Position numbers and translations under genes: made by a program. Positions 21,003 through 32,300 of a stretch of 64,000 nucleotides of DNA are shown here, piece after piece. The notes beneath the pieces were generated by a model. It saw nothing but the letters and a program-made list of their open reading frames with translations, searched no databases and was not told the DNA's origin. Position 1 is the stretch's first letter, and every line of letters begins with the position of its first letter. Source of the DNA: Caprella mutica (lineage: Eukaryota; Arthropoda; Malacostraca; Amphipoda; Caprellidae); contig CANNZV010000878.1 in the NCBI GenBank assembly GCA_947561585.1, positions 1 through 64,000 on the forward strand, read 5' to 3'.

Positions 21003-21498
21003 CCAGTCTGCAGAATATGGAACATTTTTCCAAGACTCTCTGCGGGAGTTTTTGATTGAATTTTTAGAAATTGGAGATCTCTGCGGGAGATCTTGAATTA
21101 ATTCCTATGTTACCATTAATTTAGATGCGGGAGATTTTGAATTAATTCCTATGTTACCCAAGTAATAAAACATGTCCAAACTCGCCATTTTAATGGCGAG
21201 TTTGTGACAGTTATTTTGAGCCCTTCAAATGCAAATGGCGAGTTTTATCTATTTTTCTCCTATGCTACAATGTTATTTTAGAGAGAATTTATGAAAATCT
21301 GATCATTTTGGAGAGAATTTGTTGAATTTTGGAGAGAGCTGGAGAGACAAATGGCGAGTTTATGATGCATACTATTTTACTTGGTATGTTACCATTAATT
21401 TAGCTGCGGGAGATTCAGAATCTGCTGCTGAGAGTCAGAGAGTAGCTCTCTCTCAAATTAAAGTCTCTGCGGGAGAAGAGACGCATTCTGCAGACTGG
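21003..21498. mobile_element. Family A MITE interrupted by an F element
   Basis: Same ends and CTGCGGGAGA interior as the copy at 3519. The outer 8-bp flanks no longer match. An F element occupies 21158-21384. Confidence 0.82.
21158..21384 (+). mobile_element. Family F MITE nested in A, 8-bp TSD
   Basis: CCAAGTAATAAAACATGTCC ... CATACTATTTTACTTGG with the exact duplication TATGTTAC (21150-21157 and 21385-21392). The palindromic GCCATTTTAATGGCG sits near the left end; GGAGAGA motifs are near the right. Confidence 0.9.
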
Positions 21499-21730
21499 GG
21501 TACTAGCCACTAGGTAGGTAGGTACCTAGGTAGATATATGACTGACACAACCTAAAAAGTACTGAGCCCATCTGCCAGATTGTATTTGACATGTCAACTG
21601 ACTTTTTTCTCTATGAAATAATAAGAGGCTAAGAGCAAGTAAAGATAGCGGACCACAGTCTGTTATCTTAATATCTTTTCTAGGTTTAATTCTGGATTTC
21701 TGGTCAGTTACGTTTACCAGCTTCAATCTA

Positions 21731-22189
21731 TGGTCACGCAGATAAATTGCGGCCCTTTAATTTTTAATTGCAGCTCTCTCAAGAGAGTCTCTAAAACATT
21801 CTGAATCAAAATTACATTAAAATGTTGCATAGGTATCAAAAGAAGCACAGTGCATGGTTATTAATTTAAGGTTTGACATGTGTTTTGAAGCTAGGATGTT
21901 TCAGTTGTTAGAGGCCGCAGTTAGTGAGTGGGCCGCAATTTACCTGCGTGACCCCCAAGTAATAAAGCATGTCCATACTCGCCATTTTAATGGCGAGTTT
22001 GCGACAGTTATTTTGAGCCCTTCAATTACAAATGGTGAGTTTTATCTATTTTTCTCCTATGCTACAATGTTATTTTGGAGAGAATTTATGAAAATTTGAT
22101 CATTTTGGAGAGAATTTGTTGAATTTTGGAGAGAGCTGGAGAGACAAATGGCGAGTTTATGAGACATTCTATTTTACTTGGCGTGACCC
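21731..22189. mobile_element. Family G MITE interrupted by an F element
   Basis: Ends TGGTCACGCAGATAAATTGC and GCAATTTACCTGCGTGACCC. Flanked by TA on both sides (ATCTA at left, TATACT at right). The F element at 21954-22181 duplicated the last eight bases (CGTGACCC). No coding capacity. Confidence 0.8.
21954..22181 (+). mobile_element. Family F MITE nested at the end of G
   Basis: CCAAGTAATAAAGCATGTCC ... ACATTCTATTTTACTTGG. Exact duplication CGTGACCC (21946-21953 and 22182-22189), which is the terminal sequence of the G element. Confidence 0.9.
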
Positions 22190-22437
22190 TATACTAATAA
22201 TACCCGTATTGTGTTTATTTATTTATATATTTATTCATTTGGTGTCAGCTTTCACACGACGGATATTAAACATGAAGAATGTAACTATGATACGCACGGG
22301 AATATATTGACTTGATAATTTAAATTCCCCTGTTTTTATTTAATTTTTAAATGTATTTTATCTATAAAATAAATTAGACTAGGTTATTCAGAAAATTTAA
22401 TTTTAATTGAATTCATTAAAAGTAACCTACTAACAAG

Positions 22438-22540
22438 CAAAGTAAAATAGTATGTCTCATAAAATAGTATGTCTCATAAACTCATAGCTGATTCAAACTC
22501 GCCATTAAAATGGCGAGTTTGGACATGCTTTATTACTTGG
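22438..22540 (-). mobile_element. Short internally deleted family F MITE (103 bp)
   Basis: CAAAGTAAAATAGTATGTC ... GGACATGCTTTATTACTTGG. Flanks CTAACAAG and CTAACGAG match at 7 of 8. About half of the usual F interior is missing and 'AAATAGTATGTCTCATAAA' is repeated. Confidence 0.75.
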
Positions 22541-22552
22541 CTAACGAGTAAT

Positions 22553-22791
22553 CCAGTCTGTATTTGGTGCACAAAATCCCACTGACTTTTTGAAAAAGCT
22601 GAAAAAATCCACCATAAATTTCCAGTAATTTGGCTGATCCACCAACATTTTACCCATTTTTCCACCAAAAATTAATGGTAACATAGGAATAAATAGCTAA
22701 AAATCCACCAACTTTGCCAGAATATTATTTTCTAAGGGAAAAAATTTCACCGACATGTCGTCGGTGGAATTTACCACGAAATACAGACTGG
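22553..22791. mobile_element. Family B MITE (239 bp), 8-bp TSD
   Basis: CCAGTCTGTATTTGGTGC ... CGAAATACAGACTGG. Exact duplication CGAGTAAT (22545-22552 and 22792-22799), a few bases from the short F element. The interior contains the palindrome CCGACATGTCGTCGG. The stretch from 22800 to 23353 shows no gene. Confidence 0.92.
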
Positions 22792-23353
22792 CGAGTAATA
22801 AATTGGTATTGTTGATGACCTGTTATTACTTATTCTTAATGGCAAAGTACACTAGTTATTAAATATTCAACCAATAATTGGAATACAAATTTAATTTTGG
22901 ATTCAGAGATACCAGTCATACCACATTAGAGGATTTAAGCAGAAGTTTTTTTCATCTTTTTACTACTCGTTCTTCACAACTTCAAAATGGATCAAGTTTT
23001 TTATTAATTCTTTCAATTAATAAAATATGCATAAATAATATATAATCATTAATATTATCATTTATACGGATGTATATCTATGAAATACTAAAGCAGTCTC
23101 TGAGAGCAATTTGAGCCCAAATTTAGAAATTTGAGATCTCTTGAACTTTTGAAGTTGAGTCCAGACAGGCATAATTTAACTTCTGAATTTGAGAAAGATT
23201 TACTCTCATCTCTTCTTGGTATCAGATTCCATTATTTTGTTTGGATTTGGATTGCCCTCTGAAATCACCAATTTTTCTCAATATCCCTGGCCAAATTGAT
23301 ATTTAATGGTAATGTAGGAATTAAATAAAAATTTCCCTCAGGCTCTTCAGAGT

Positions 23354-23735
23354 CCAGTCTGCAGAATATGGGAGATATTTAGGATATTCTCTACTAATAA
23401 TTTTGACCTAATTTTTATAGGGTCAAGCAGGTAAATTGCGGAAACATCATAGCTTCAAAACACACGTTAAAAACTTAAATTAATAAATTATAGCATGCAC
23501 TGCGCTTCTTTTGATAGCTATGCCTTTTTAATGTAATTTCGGTTCAGAATGTTTTAGACTCTTGAGAGGGCCGCAACTAAAAATGAAAGGGCCGCAATTT
23601 ACCTGCATGACCCTATTCACATTAATTTGGCTATGAACAACTATGATTTAAATTTTAATCCATATATTTACATTGATTTTACTGTGAACAGAATAAGAGA
23701 CCTCTACGAACACTTTACCAGTTTATGCAGTCTGG
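23354..23735. mobile_element. Family A' MITE interrupted by a G element
   Basis: CCAGTCTGCAGAATATGGG ... ACCAGTTTATGCAGTCTGG. Flanks TTCAGAGT and CTCAGAGT match at 7 of 8. Matches the A' copy at 4135 outside the G insertion. Confidence 0.8.
23420..23612. mobile_element. Family G MITE nested in A', TA duplication
   Basis: GGGTCAAGCAGGTAAATTGC ... GCAATTTACCTGCATGACCC. Comparison with the uninterrupted A' copy near 4190 shows that only TA was duplicated, which fixes the target site of family G as TA. Confidence 0.82.
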
Positions 23736-23999
23736 CTCAGAGTTGGAGGATACAGAGCTGTCAAATTATAAAATTGGAGCTCAGATTTGTCTTGGAGAGA
23801 GACTAGACTGCTAGAGTCTTGGAAAATGTTCCATATTAAATTTCAAATTAATTCCTATGTTATAATGAATTTAACTGTCTGAGAAATTTTAAAATAAAAA
23901 CATCTCAAGATAATTCAAAGTAAGTTACTCTTTATACTAAAATTTTATATACATTTCATTTGATCAGATTTTAGTGAGTTTTAAAAACTACCTGCAAAA

Positions 24000-25093
24000 A
24001 TGACTGATAACAATGGAATTGAAGTTGCGGCCATGAGAAGTCTGGATGATTTCATTATGGAGTCGGCAAGATTCCAAATACCCAACTTCAAGGATTTAGA
24101 GAAGTGGAACAACAGAGTCTACCAAAACCTCCTTTATTATCAAACAAACTACTTCCTCACTTACTTCATTGTGTTTCTGCTTGTTGGGTGAGTCACTATG
24201 TTAATTATTAATTATTGGATGGTTCCACAATCCACATCTTAAATTATACATGACAAAATAGATAATAATTCTCATTTAACTTCTATTTTATTGGCGTCCA
24301 CCTGTAGCCTGTAGGTATCATAGATACCAATTAAAGTAGAGGTTGAATAAGAGTGGAGCCGTCGCCGATAATTCGTAACTCGCTCTTCATCGAATGTTAT
24401 AAAATTGAAGTTTATATCCATCTTCCTGCTAACTATATATTTCACACAGTGTTCTTCATCCTGGCAAGATGCTCACTGGTATATTGGCAGTTGTAGCAGC
24501 TGGAGTTGCTTTCTACTTCCTCACAAATAACCAACAGCCAGCCTCTTCCTTCAAGAAGAACCACCCACTGATCTTTGTCCTCCTCACCATCACTCTCGCT
24601 TACTTCTTCGTGTACCTCATTGGGAGTGTTGCCGTGTTTATCTTTGGCATCCTTCTGCCCATTGTCGGTAAGTTTGTTATTGTTAACTAATTCTATTCCA
24701 ACTAGCTACTTCTCATATCAATAATAATAAGTTTATCAATCAATCACATATTAAAATCATACAGCAAGAAAAAAATATTCACATAATATTTACTATGAAT
24801 TTAAATAACTAGACTAGAAAAAAACATACATAATCATATAACACAAAAATATAAATAATAATTTAAATAAACATCAAACATGCTGCATTAATGGGACAGA
24901 ATATACCAAATAAATGACAAACAAAGAAAATAATGATTGTTGTGTTTCTGCAGTTATTTTCATCCACGCTTCCATGCGTCTGCGCAACATGCGTAACAAG
25001 GTTCTGAACAAACTGGAGTGGGCCGGTCTGCGCAAGTCTCCAATGGGAGTCATTCTGGAGTCCATCGGTTGGGAGTGTGATAACAACATGTAG
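24000..25093 (+). CDS. ARL6IP5: PRA1-family protein, ARL6IP5/PRAF2 (JWA) type (3 exons, 181 aa)
   Basis: Exons 24000-24187, 24450-24667 and 24954-25093; phases are continuous and give 181 residues, close to the family's usual size. The PRA1 domain covers most of the protein. Paired hydrophobic segments occur at about residues 49-65 and 69-85 (around HPGKMLTG) and again at about 95-140. The tail has the family-type RNMRNKVLNKLEWAGLRKSPMG helix-like region. Family members sit in the ER/Golgi membrane and act as adaptors for small GTPases and glutamate-transporter trafficking. I infer the same location here. Vertebrates have two relatives (PRAF2 and ARL6IP5), so the symbol names the group. The ATG has the favourable context AAAAATGAC. 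Intron 1 carries an H MITE. Confidence 0.88.
24209..24404. mobile_element. Family H MITE in ARL6IP5 intron 1
   Basis: Arms AATTATTGGATGGTTCCACA and GAGCCGTCGCCGATAATTCG, then TAACTC, around a central GGCGTCCACCTGTAG...GTATCATAGATACC. It fills nearly all of the intron. Confidence 0.75.
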
Positions 25094-25239
25094 GGTTATA
25101 CTTTATTATGTGGCTAGTTTGAAATTATTTAATGCACAACCATTGTGCTTCTTCTATACTAAATTTCTAGTCTTCTCTCTTCTGTTCTTCCCGTAGTTTT
25201 TCTGTTTGAGATCCTAAATGAGGATACTTTATAACTTTG

Positions 25240-25245
25240 AATAAA
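25240..25245 (+). terminator. Probable polyadenylation signal of ARL6IP5
   Basis: AATAAA about 150 bp after the stop codon, just upstream of the mariner-like remnant at 25289. Confidence 0.6.
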
Positions 25246-25288
25246 GGGGATATTAAATGTACTTTATTTCCTTTAGAAATATATTCTA

Positions 25289-26376
25289 CAGGGTGGCGCA
25301 AAAAAAAGGAAACCCATTTGTTTATTTTACAAACTATCAAAGTTAGAAATTTTCTAAAAACATAATTTTATTCGTTTACTTTTTCTGCATCTATCTTGAT
25401 AATCTGTTAAGAGTTGGAACCAAAATTGAACATCCTGCAGCGAATTAAAAAAAGGTAAATAAAAAGGAAATGGAAATAAACAAATAAGAGGAAATGAAAA
25501 AATAATTACCATTTGAATGTTGGTTTTGAAGATAAAATTGATATTTTTATAAAATCATTTCGCATTAATTTTTATCTCCTATTCGAAACCCTCAAAATGC
25601 AGCTTTCAAAAGAACGAAGAGCTTTTGTTGTGACAATTTTTTCAAACACTGAAAGCTTTACACAGGTTCAACCTCATTTTGAACAATGCTTTTTGGAAAG
25701 ATTTCCATCAACTATAGAACCAACAATATTGACAAATGTTATAAGTTCAAAACTGAAGAAACCACCTTAAATTTGAACAAAAAGTGATCATGTCACAGGA
25801 GAAAAGAATGAACACATGAAAACATTAATATTTTCCATGAACAGCTTATTGATAACACAAAAATATCAATCAGAAGGTAAGGACAGATATCATTTATGAG
25901 ACATTTAACCAAATTGTTAAACACGGTTAGCGATATTATCCTTTCAAGATGCATGTAAGGCATGAATTCTTAGAACTGATTTACCGCACAGTCTAAATTT
26001 TGCAATGGTTTCTGCAAAGAAACCATTTATTGTGATTGATTATGAAGATGTATTTCCATGAATCAAAGAATCAATAACAAAAAAGTTAATTGAAAGAAAA
26101 ATAGTAGGATTCAATTTTTACTGCTACCATATGGGAATAAATTATTCCTATTATGAACTTTTTTGTTATTTTCATCCTCGCGCAACCACTTTTTGTTTAC
26201 CTTTTCTTAATTCGCTGTAGGATGTTTAATTTTTGTTGTAACTCTTAACTGATTATCAAGATAGATGCAAAAAAAAAGTAAACAAACAAAACTATGTTAT
26301 TTGAATATTTCTAGCTTAGATAGTTTGTAAAATAAACTAGTTTGAAAATGGGTTTTCTTTTTTTCGCGCCACCCTG
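25289..26376. mobile_element. Decayed mariner-like transposon with long terminal inverted repeats
   Basis: Ends CAGGGTGGCGCAAAAAAAAG and CGCGCCACCCTG, flanked by TA on both sides (TSD TA). The inverted repeats extend for about 150-180 bp (for example GCATCTATCTTGATAATCTG inside the left arm and its complement CAAGATAGATGC in the right arm). At 1088 bp it is near full length for the superfamily, but the interior has stops and frameshifts. The first eight bases match those of the intact transposon at 34066. Confidence 0.85.
25513..25770 (+). pseudogene. Transposase N-terminal remnant (HTH domain)
   Basis: An 85-residue open segment. The part from MQLSKERRAFVVTIF to ERFPSTIEPTI resembles the helix-turn-helix start of mariner-like transposases (pattern ERxFIVxxY...SFxxVQxxFxxRFP). 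It ends at a stop with no catalytic residues, and later fragments (for example near 26000-26060) are out of frame and stop-interrupted. Dead copy; cannot encode an active enzyme as it stands. Confidence 0.6.
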
Positions 26377-26520
26377 TATAGTGTCGCTGACACTATCGAA
26401 TTATTATGCATGCAATACTATTCTGATATAGCTAGGTAGAGTTTGAAACAATTTCTTAATTTTTAAAGTGATGGCCAAAAATGGAAAATAATTCAACTGA
26501 ATTCTTTGTAGATAGTTCTC

Positions 26521-26690
26521 TGGGTGAGTTCCAAGTTATTGGACGGTTCCACATTGTACATCACAACAGAGAAAAATATAATAAGTAGCTACTATTTAAC
26601 TTACTATTTTAATGATAATTGTATATTTTTATTGTATGACCGAAAATGTGGAACCATCCAATAATTTGGAACTTACCGTAGCTACCTAGA
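26521..26690. mobile_element. Family H MITE
   Basis: GGGTGAGTTCCAAGTTATTG ... CAATAATTTGGAACTTACCG. Long inverted arms including GGACGGTTCCACATT / AATGTGGAACCATCC. TA follows the right end. Confidence 0.82.
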
Positions 26691-27313
26691 ATAGATGCAT
26701 GATAGAAATTTAGTAACTGAAATGAATTAGTCAGCATATTGAGGTGATCTTCTTAGAAATGTAACCTGTTGAAACTATTCACTAAATTGTAGTGTTTAAC
26801 TTGGTAATTGATGCATTCTTTATATAATGAGACATGCCATAAGTACACAAACGTATTATAGTCCTATCTCTCTCTCCTGTCATAATTTTGATTTCTTCTC
26901 TTGTAAGCAGCTGGAAGTAGATATGGCAAGAGGTGAGACGAGTTGATTGTGTTCTTGAGTGAAGAACTAACTAGCTACTAAGAAACTACAGTTTGAAGTA
27001 GAGTTTAACATATCTGACCCTGCTTGTTAATGTTCAGACACATAAAAACCTCCCTGTATATTAGTGATTTTTATTATAAACTCTATTGTTGATGACATAA
27101 CCCATAGAGTTAATTTTAGTTAGAAACATTTTAATGATAATATCTGAAAATTTATGCTTAAAGGTACGTTTTTCATACAGCGATTGTTGCAATGATCGCC
27201 CAGCGATAGGAGTACATTAATCTAGTGACTGGCGATAATCGCCTCATGCAAAACGTACCATAACTAACTATTGATACCTATTCTGTTTTTTATGCTCCGT
27301 GTTTATGTTTCAG

Positions 27314-27377
27314 TAACCAAGTGGCCGCTACTATTGAAGAGAGAGCAAAGAACTTATGGTCCTCTAACAACTGGTGA
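27314..27377 (+). CDS. Possible orphan exon (low confidence)
   Basis: After a good acceptor (TTATGTTTCAG) an open segment reads NQVAATIEERAKNLWSSNNW and then stops. The composition is exon-like, but no ATG-bearing partner exon was identified. It lies 2.2 kb downstream of ARL6IP5, so it might be an alternative last exon or chance. Confidence 0.15.
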
Positions 27378-27667
27378 TGTGATGTCCTTTAAGCTAAGAC
27401 ATCTCTTTAATTGATACCTATTCATTTGGCACTAAAGGTGCTAGACACTGTAAAGAGCATTCTAATTTTTCTATTTTTGTATAGCGTTCATGTGAGGTTT
27501 TATGTTAGTTTAAATTATTTGTGTGTAGCTATTAATTATAGATGTTAGCATGAAGGCATAGACGTACTGAAGTGTATTCCTGTAGGTTATAATGGTAAAT
27601 ATCGGTGTAGTTACCATTACTCTAAATAGGTCTACATCATTTATAGCATTCAGTTCAGGTAAGACAT

Positions 27668-27772
27668 GGGGCAAGTTTCGAATTATCGGACGGTTCCACA
27701 TTTTCGATCATTTGAAGAAGGAAATATATTAATATATAATAACTCTAAACTTACCCTAGCTAGCTATCTCTG
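27668..27772. mobile_element. Shortened family H MITE
   Basis: GGCAAGTTTCGAATTATCGG, then ACGGTTCCACATTTTCGATC, followed after about 40 bp by only the distal part of the right arm (AAACTTACCC then TA). Confidence 0.65.
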
Positions 27773-28196
27773 GAGTGTTATTGTTCAAGTTGCTATACTT
27801 CACTATTGTGATTATTGAAATATAACAAGTTAACTAACAACCAGATGTATTGAAATATATTTCTATTGATCAGTTTTTGACTCATGTGAGCTGTACAATG
27901 TTCTAACTATAAGTTCTGTCTATGAAGCAGCTGAAAGATCACAATTAGACTGAACACTAACTGGTGGAACTACAATATTTACTATATTAGCTACTGTGGG
28001 ATATTTTACTATTATAGTGTGTGTACTATTTTATTCTTCATTATTTGAAAACTTCTTTTATGAAGTAGCTAAAACATAACAAAAGGTGTCTACCAACGCA
28101 ATTAGATAGTGTAACTCTGTTCTATTTTAATACTCTCCAGGCATTAACAAATTAAATAATTAGCATTGAACATGTCTGTGTTAAAATCAAGACCAG

Positions 28197-28378
28197 GGTA
28201 ACTTTCGAATTATCGAACCATTCCACATTATCGATCATATAGGGGAAAATAAGATTAGCTTGTTTCAATTGGTATCCATGATACATAAAGGTATCATGGA
28301 TACCAATTGAATTGAAAGTTAATCTTTACTATGTGTTATAAATTGTGGAACTGTCCGATAACTTGGAAGTTACCCTGC
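28197..28378. mobile_element. Family H MITE with central palindrome
   Basis: GGGTAACTTTCGAATTATCG ... CGATAACTTGGAAGTTACCC. The central palindrome at 28269-28308 (TTGGTATCCATGATAC / GTATCATGGATACCAA) is the same as in family J. Confidence 0.85.
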
Positions 28379-29117
28379 TAATTTTCATTATTATGTCAAT
28401 GTTACTTGTAAGTTTGATGGATGTGGATACTCGCTATATTTTACTATTCTTATTCACAGGCTACCGTGTGATGACTTTTAGCTGTGCATTAGTGATGATC
28501 TCTTTCTAAGTAGGTACCATAGTTCATTACTGACTTCACAATTATTTCATAGCTATTACCGAGTGAATGATTTAAATGGTGTTTATTTTATTAACTGTGG
28601 GTGATAATTTGCCAGTATTGATTCTGAATTATTACTATTTTAACTATTGTTATTCCATGCAATTGTTAATAAGAATTATCTTTAAGAGGTACATTATACT
28701 TATTATCCAAAGAGTGAATCAGTTCATAACATTTTAGTAGCTTTTGTTAATGTCCTAGTCAGTCACTCACTATTATTTAAAATTAATTCATAATGAAGAC
28801 TTACCAAAAACTTTCAGATAAAAGTCTCGAAAATCTGAAGAGGCTATGCTACTTTTTATCGGTTTCTGTTTAAATTACCTTATAGGGATATTAAAAAATA
28901 CCTATTTTATTAATTATTTATTAAATTCCAATATAAATTAGAATATTTATTTACAATCTATACAAGCTGCTGAATATGTACCTATAAAATAATAGAATAA
29001 GTTTATAAATCAATAAAATCATAAAATGAGATTTTGCTTCATTTTCTTTTCGAGAATAGTCACTTTGACACATTGTGTGTAGGTACTCTTTTCGATGTTG
29101 ATGTCTAACAATAGACC

Positions 29118-29235
29118 AACAAAGTCAACCACCACCCCATGGTTGAGACTCACAGACAACCCCATTCCACCACCACCACATGGTTTGAGACTCACAGACA
29201 ACCCCATTCCACCACCACCCCATGGTTGAGACACT
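29118..29235. repeat. 39-bp tandem repeat, three copies
   Basis: CATGGTTGAGACTCACAGAC followed by AACCCCATTCCACCACCAC, repeated about 2.7 times, just 3' of the P450 stop codon on the minus strand. It could lie in that gene's 3' UTR. Confidence 0.85.
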
Positions 29236-29310
29236 CCATACCATTGCAATTTGGTGATGTGTTTTTGTAGAAAAAGTTCTCATAAATTGAGTCTCAAGTC
29301 CGTTCTGAAG

Positions 29311-32300
29311 TCATTCCCTCTTGTGATATTCCTTTTCCTTCCTGTAAGAGTACACTAATAGTTGTTGTTTAGGAGAGAGGAGGCCGTAAGTCTCCCTAGC
29401 CCCCTCCTTCAGTACCTCCCCATCAGGAACACTCACACTGAAGTGCTTCAGGAGGTTAGACGCGAAGAGGAACATTTCAGTTCTTGCTAACACGTCCCCA
29501 ATGCAGTTACGCTTGCCTGTGGAAAATAGTTTAACATTAGAGTTACCAAAAGGTGTGACACTAATAAATTGACAATGTGAATCTTCATTAAAAAAACAAG
29601 AGTATGATAAATCTTAAGGTAGGTCCCGAGTTATTGGAAGGTTCCACATTTTCGATCATATAGGAAAAAGTATGCTATATTTATTATTTTAGTTACTAAA
29701 ATGAAAGTTAAATTACAATAGAATTTTTGTTACATGATCGCAAATGCAGAACCGTCCGATAACTCGAAACTTACCCTACATGATGACAACAGAAACTATT
29801 TCTAATGTATATTGTTTTAACATGGACAACTGTATCATTTACCATCAAGATATAGAGTCTATTTCCTTTATCCTCACCAATACCGAAGGGCAAGAACCCT
29901 TCTCTCCTACTGACGAAGGTGCCCTCCTCTCCTATGAACCTCTCAGGTCTGAAGAGGTGAGGCTGGGGCCAGTACCTCTCATCTCTGTGAATGCTGTGGA
30001 TGGAAATGTTAAAGATGGTACCCTGCAAAGACAGAAAGTTAATGTAACTATTCATACTTTAACTAATAGACCTGCTTTATTTTATTAAATATTAGGCATG
30101 AATTATGTTCTTACCTACTAGAAATCACTATTGTGACATACAAATACGGTAGAGTCTTAATGAAATGGTTACAGTAGATGTTAATGTGAGGGGAAAAGGC
30201 CCATCTCAGTGGTATATTGAGACTGTGACTCTCCTAGTGCTAACTCTATTGAACTCCAAGCTAATGCACTAGGTTTACAATTACCAGGCTTTACATGCTC
30301 TAAATTTCATACCGGAACCTATCTGATTACATCTTGGGTGGCTCTAACCACATGGAATGTTAAGAAGCTTATCTTTTATTGCTCCGTACTACATTAGACT
30401 CAAAGGCTAGTGGAAATATTTCCATTATTTTATGATCTCCTTTTTGCAATGTAGCTAACTAAAATAATATTAGCTAAGTCTGAATGAAACACCTGTAAGG
30501 CCTCTTTCACATGGTAATTTTGTTGAAAAAAAATACCCAGTGTGAAATAGGCCTTAGTGTTTGTGTGTCATGTTCAGACTTACCTTAGGCAGATGGTACT
30601 CTCCAATTGAGGTGTCTGCAGTCAGTTGCCTGTGCATGAAAGACACCACTGAACTCACTCGTAAAGCCTCCGACACAAACGCTTCTACGTACGGCAAACT
30701 GAAGGTAACGAAACATTTCAGTTAGGGTATCGGACAGGAACACATTTTCAGTTATTCGGTATCCATGATACCTGCAGGTATCATGGATAGCTAATTAAAA
30801 TGTCAAACTATATAGTTTCAAATATGACCGAAAATGTGTACCTGTCCGATAATGCGTAATTTAAAATACGTTTCTCACAAATCACAAGGTGAATAGTGTG
30901 TTTCTCTCTGCTGTACTTCAGAGGCTTCACTCACTGCTGTCTGTGACTGAGTGACACCATCTCACAGTGGGCTGTGACTTCATCTATCTCTGCCTGACAT
31001 CTAGCAGTGACATCTGGGTGCAGTGCCATGAAGTAAACAGTCCATTCTAGCATGTGGTACACGGTGTCTGTACCAGCGTTAAACAGGTCGTACAGGATTT
31101 GGTACAAACCTGGAACAAGCCTTAGCATCTTTAAACTCATTATTTATTAATCTTTTCGAGTTAAAAAAATATATAAAAAGAAATCCAACGCATGACAGTT
31201 TTTCTCAAAGTTCATTGTTAGGTATATGTTTTAACCTCTGTTCCTGATGATGAATAGACACCTCACTATTCGAAAGCAAAGAAACACCTTCAATGTTGAT
31301 ATTACATTAACCATCTTGGTGATAGAGTAAACATGTTGAGTATGAATCTTTTGAATCATATTCACAATTACTACCTCCCTCACCTTCTATTCTCATGTTC
31401 GTGTTCTCCTCCCTCATCTCCTTCAGGTACTCATCAATGAGGTCTCTGGGGTTGTCCACATCTAGGTCTTCTATGTGCTCAGCTACTGTCCTCTGGGTGA
31501 ACCAAAGGAGCTTGTTAGTGAGTACTCAATTACCCATGTGGCTAGTGGTGACCATAGGGTTTATTATATAGTTCCTCCTCACTCACCTTTATTAAGTCCT
31601 TCATGAGACTAACGAAGTCTTCCAGAACTTTCTTGTGAAGTAACAAGTCTTGCAATTTCTCGGGCAGGAGATTGAGTCCTGGCATAATATCTGACAGGAC
31701 TCCTGCCGTGACAGCGTACTTCTTCACATCCTCTGCCATCGAGAACAGGTGGGACACGTCACTCTCCCCCAGGGAGTACCTGCGCCCTGATGGGGGATAA
31801 CTGTATCAGCTCACCAGTTTGTCATTTTCCTACTGTTACCCCCAATAGAAATTAGAGGAGGGTTTAGGCGTAAGAGTCACAAGATGCTTCCTAAGGTCAT
31901 GTCACTCCGTAGTTTATGATATTTATTGTACCTCTCACTTCTAAAGCAATCATTTATTGCTAAAAAATTACCTCTAGCTATAGCTGCCACATGAATTTTA
32001 AAATATCTTCAAAGACTCCTAGTTAATATTCCATTTCTGAGATTTTACCGAAATGAGAAAATCTGCTGCAAATCTCACCAGCTACAAACTGCCAAAGGAT
32101 GTTGAGAACACAGGACTTGAAGACCATTGGGAAGTGCATTGGCTGTCCTGTTCTTTGCCGCATGTACTCCACCATTGCCTTCGCCTCTACTTCTAACGCC
32201 GCGTCTAACTTGCTAGAGGCAGACCCCAAAGATTTGAACTGCTGCAGGATGAACTTACGTCCGTGCAGCCAATTGGGGCCGTTATTGAAAGCCACTCCTA

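Noticed and set aside
29744..30088. A 114-codon plus-strand frame
   Set aside because: Opposite a P450 exon that encodes PERF and the start of the haem loop; the minus strand is the real gene.
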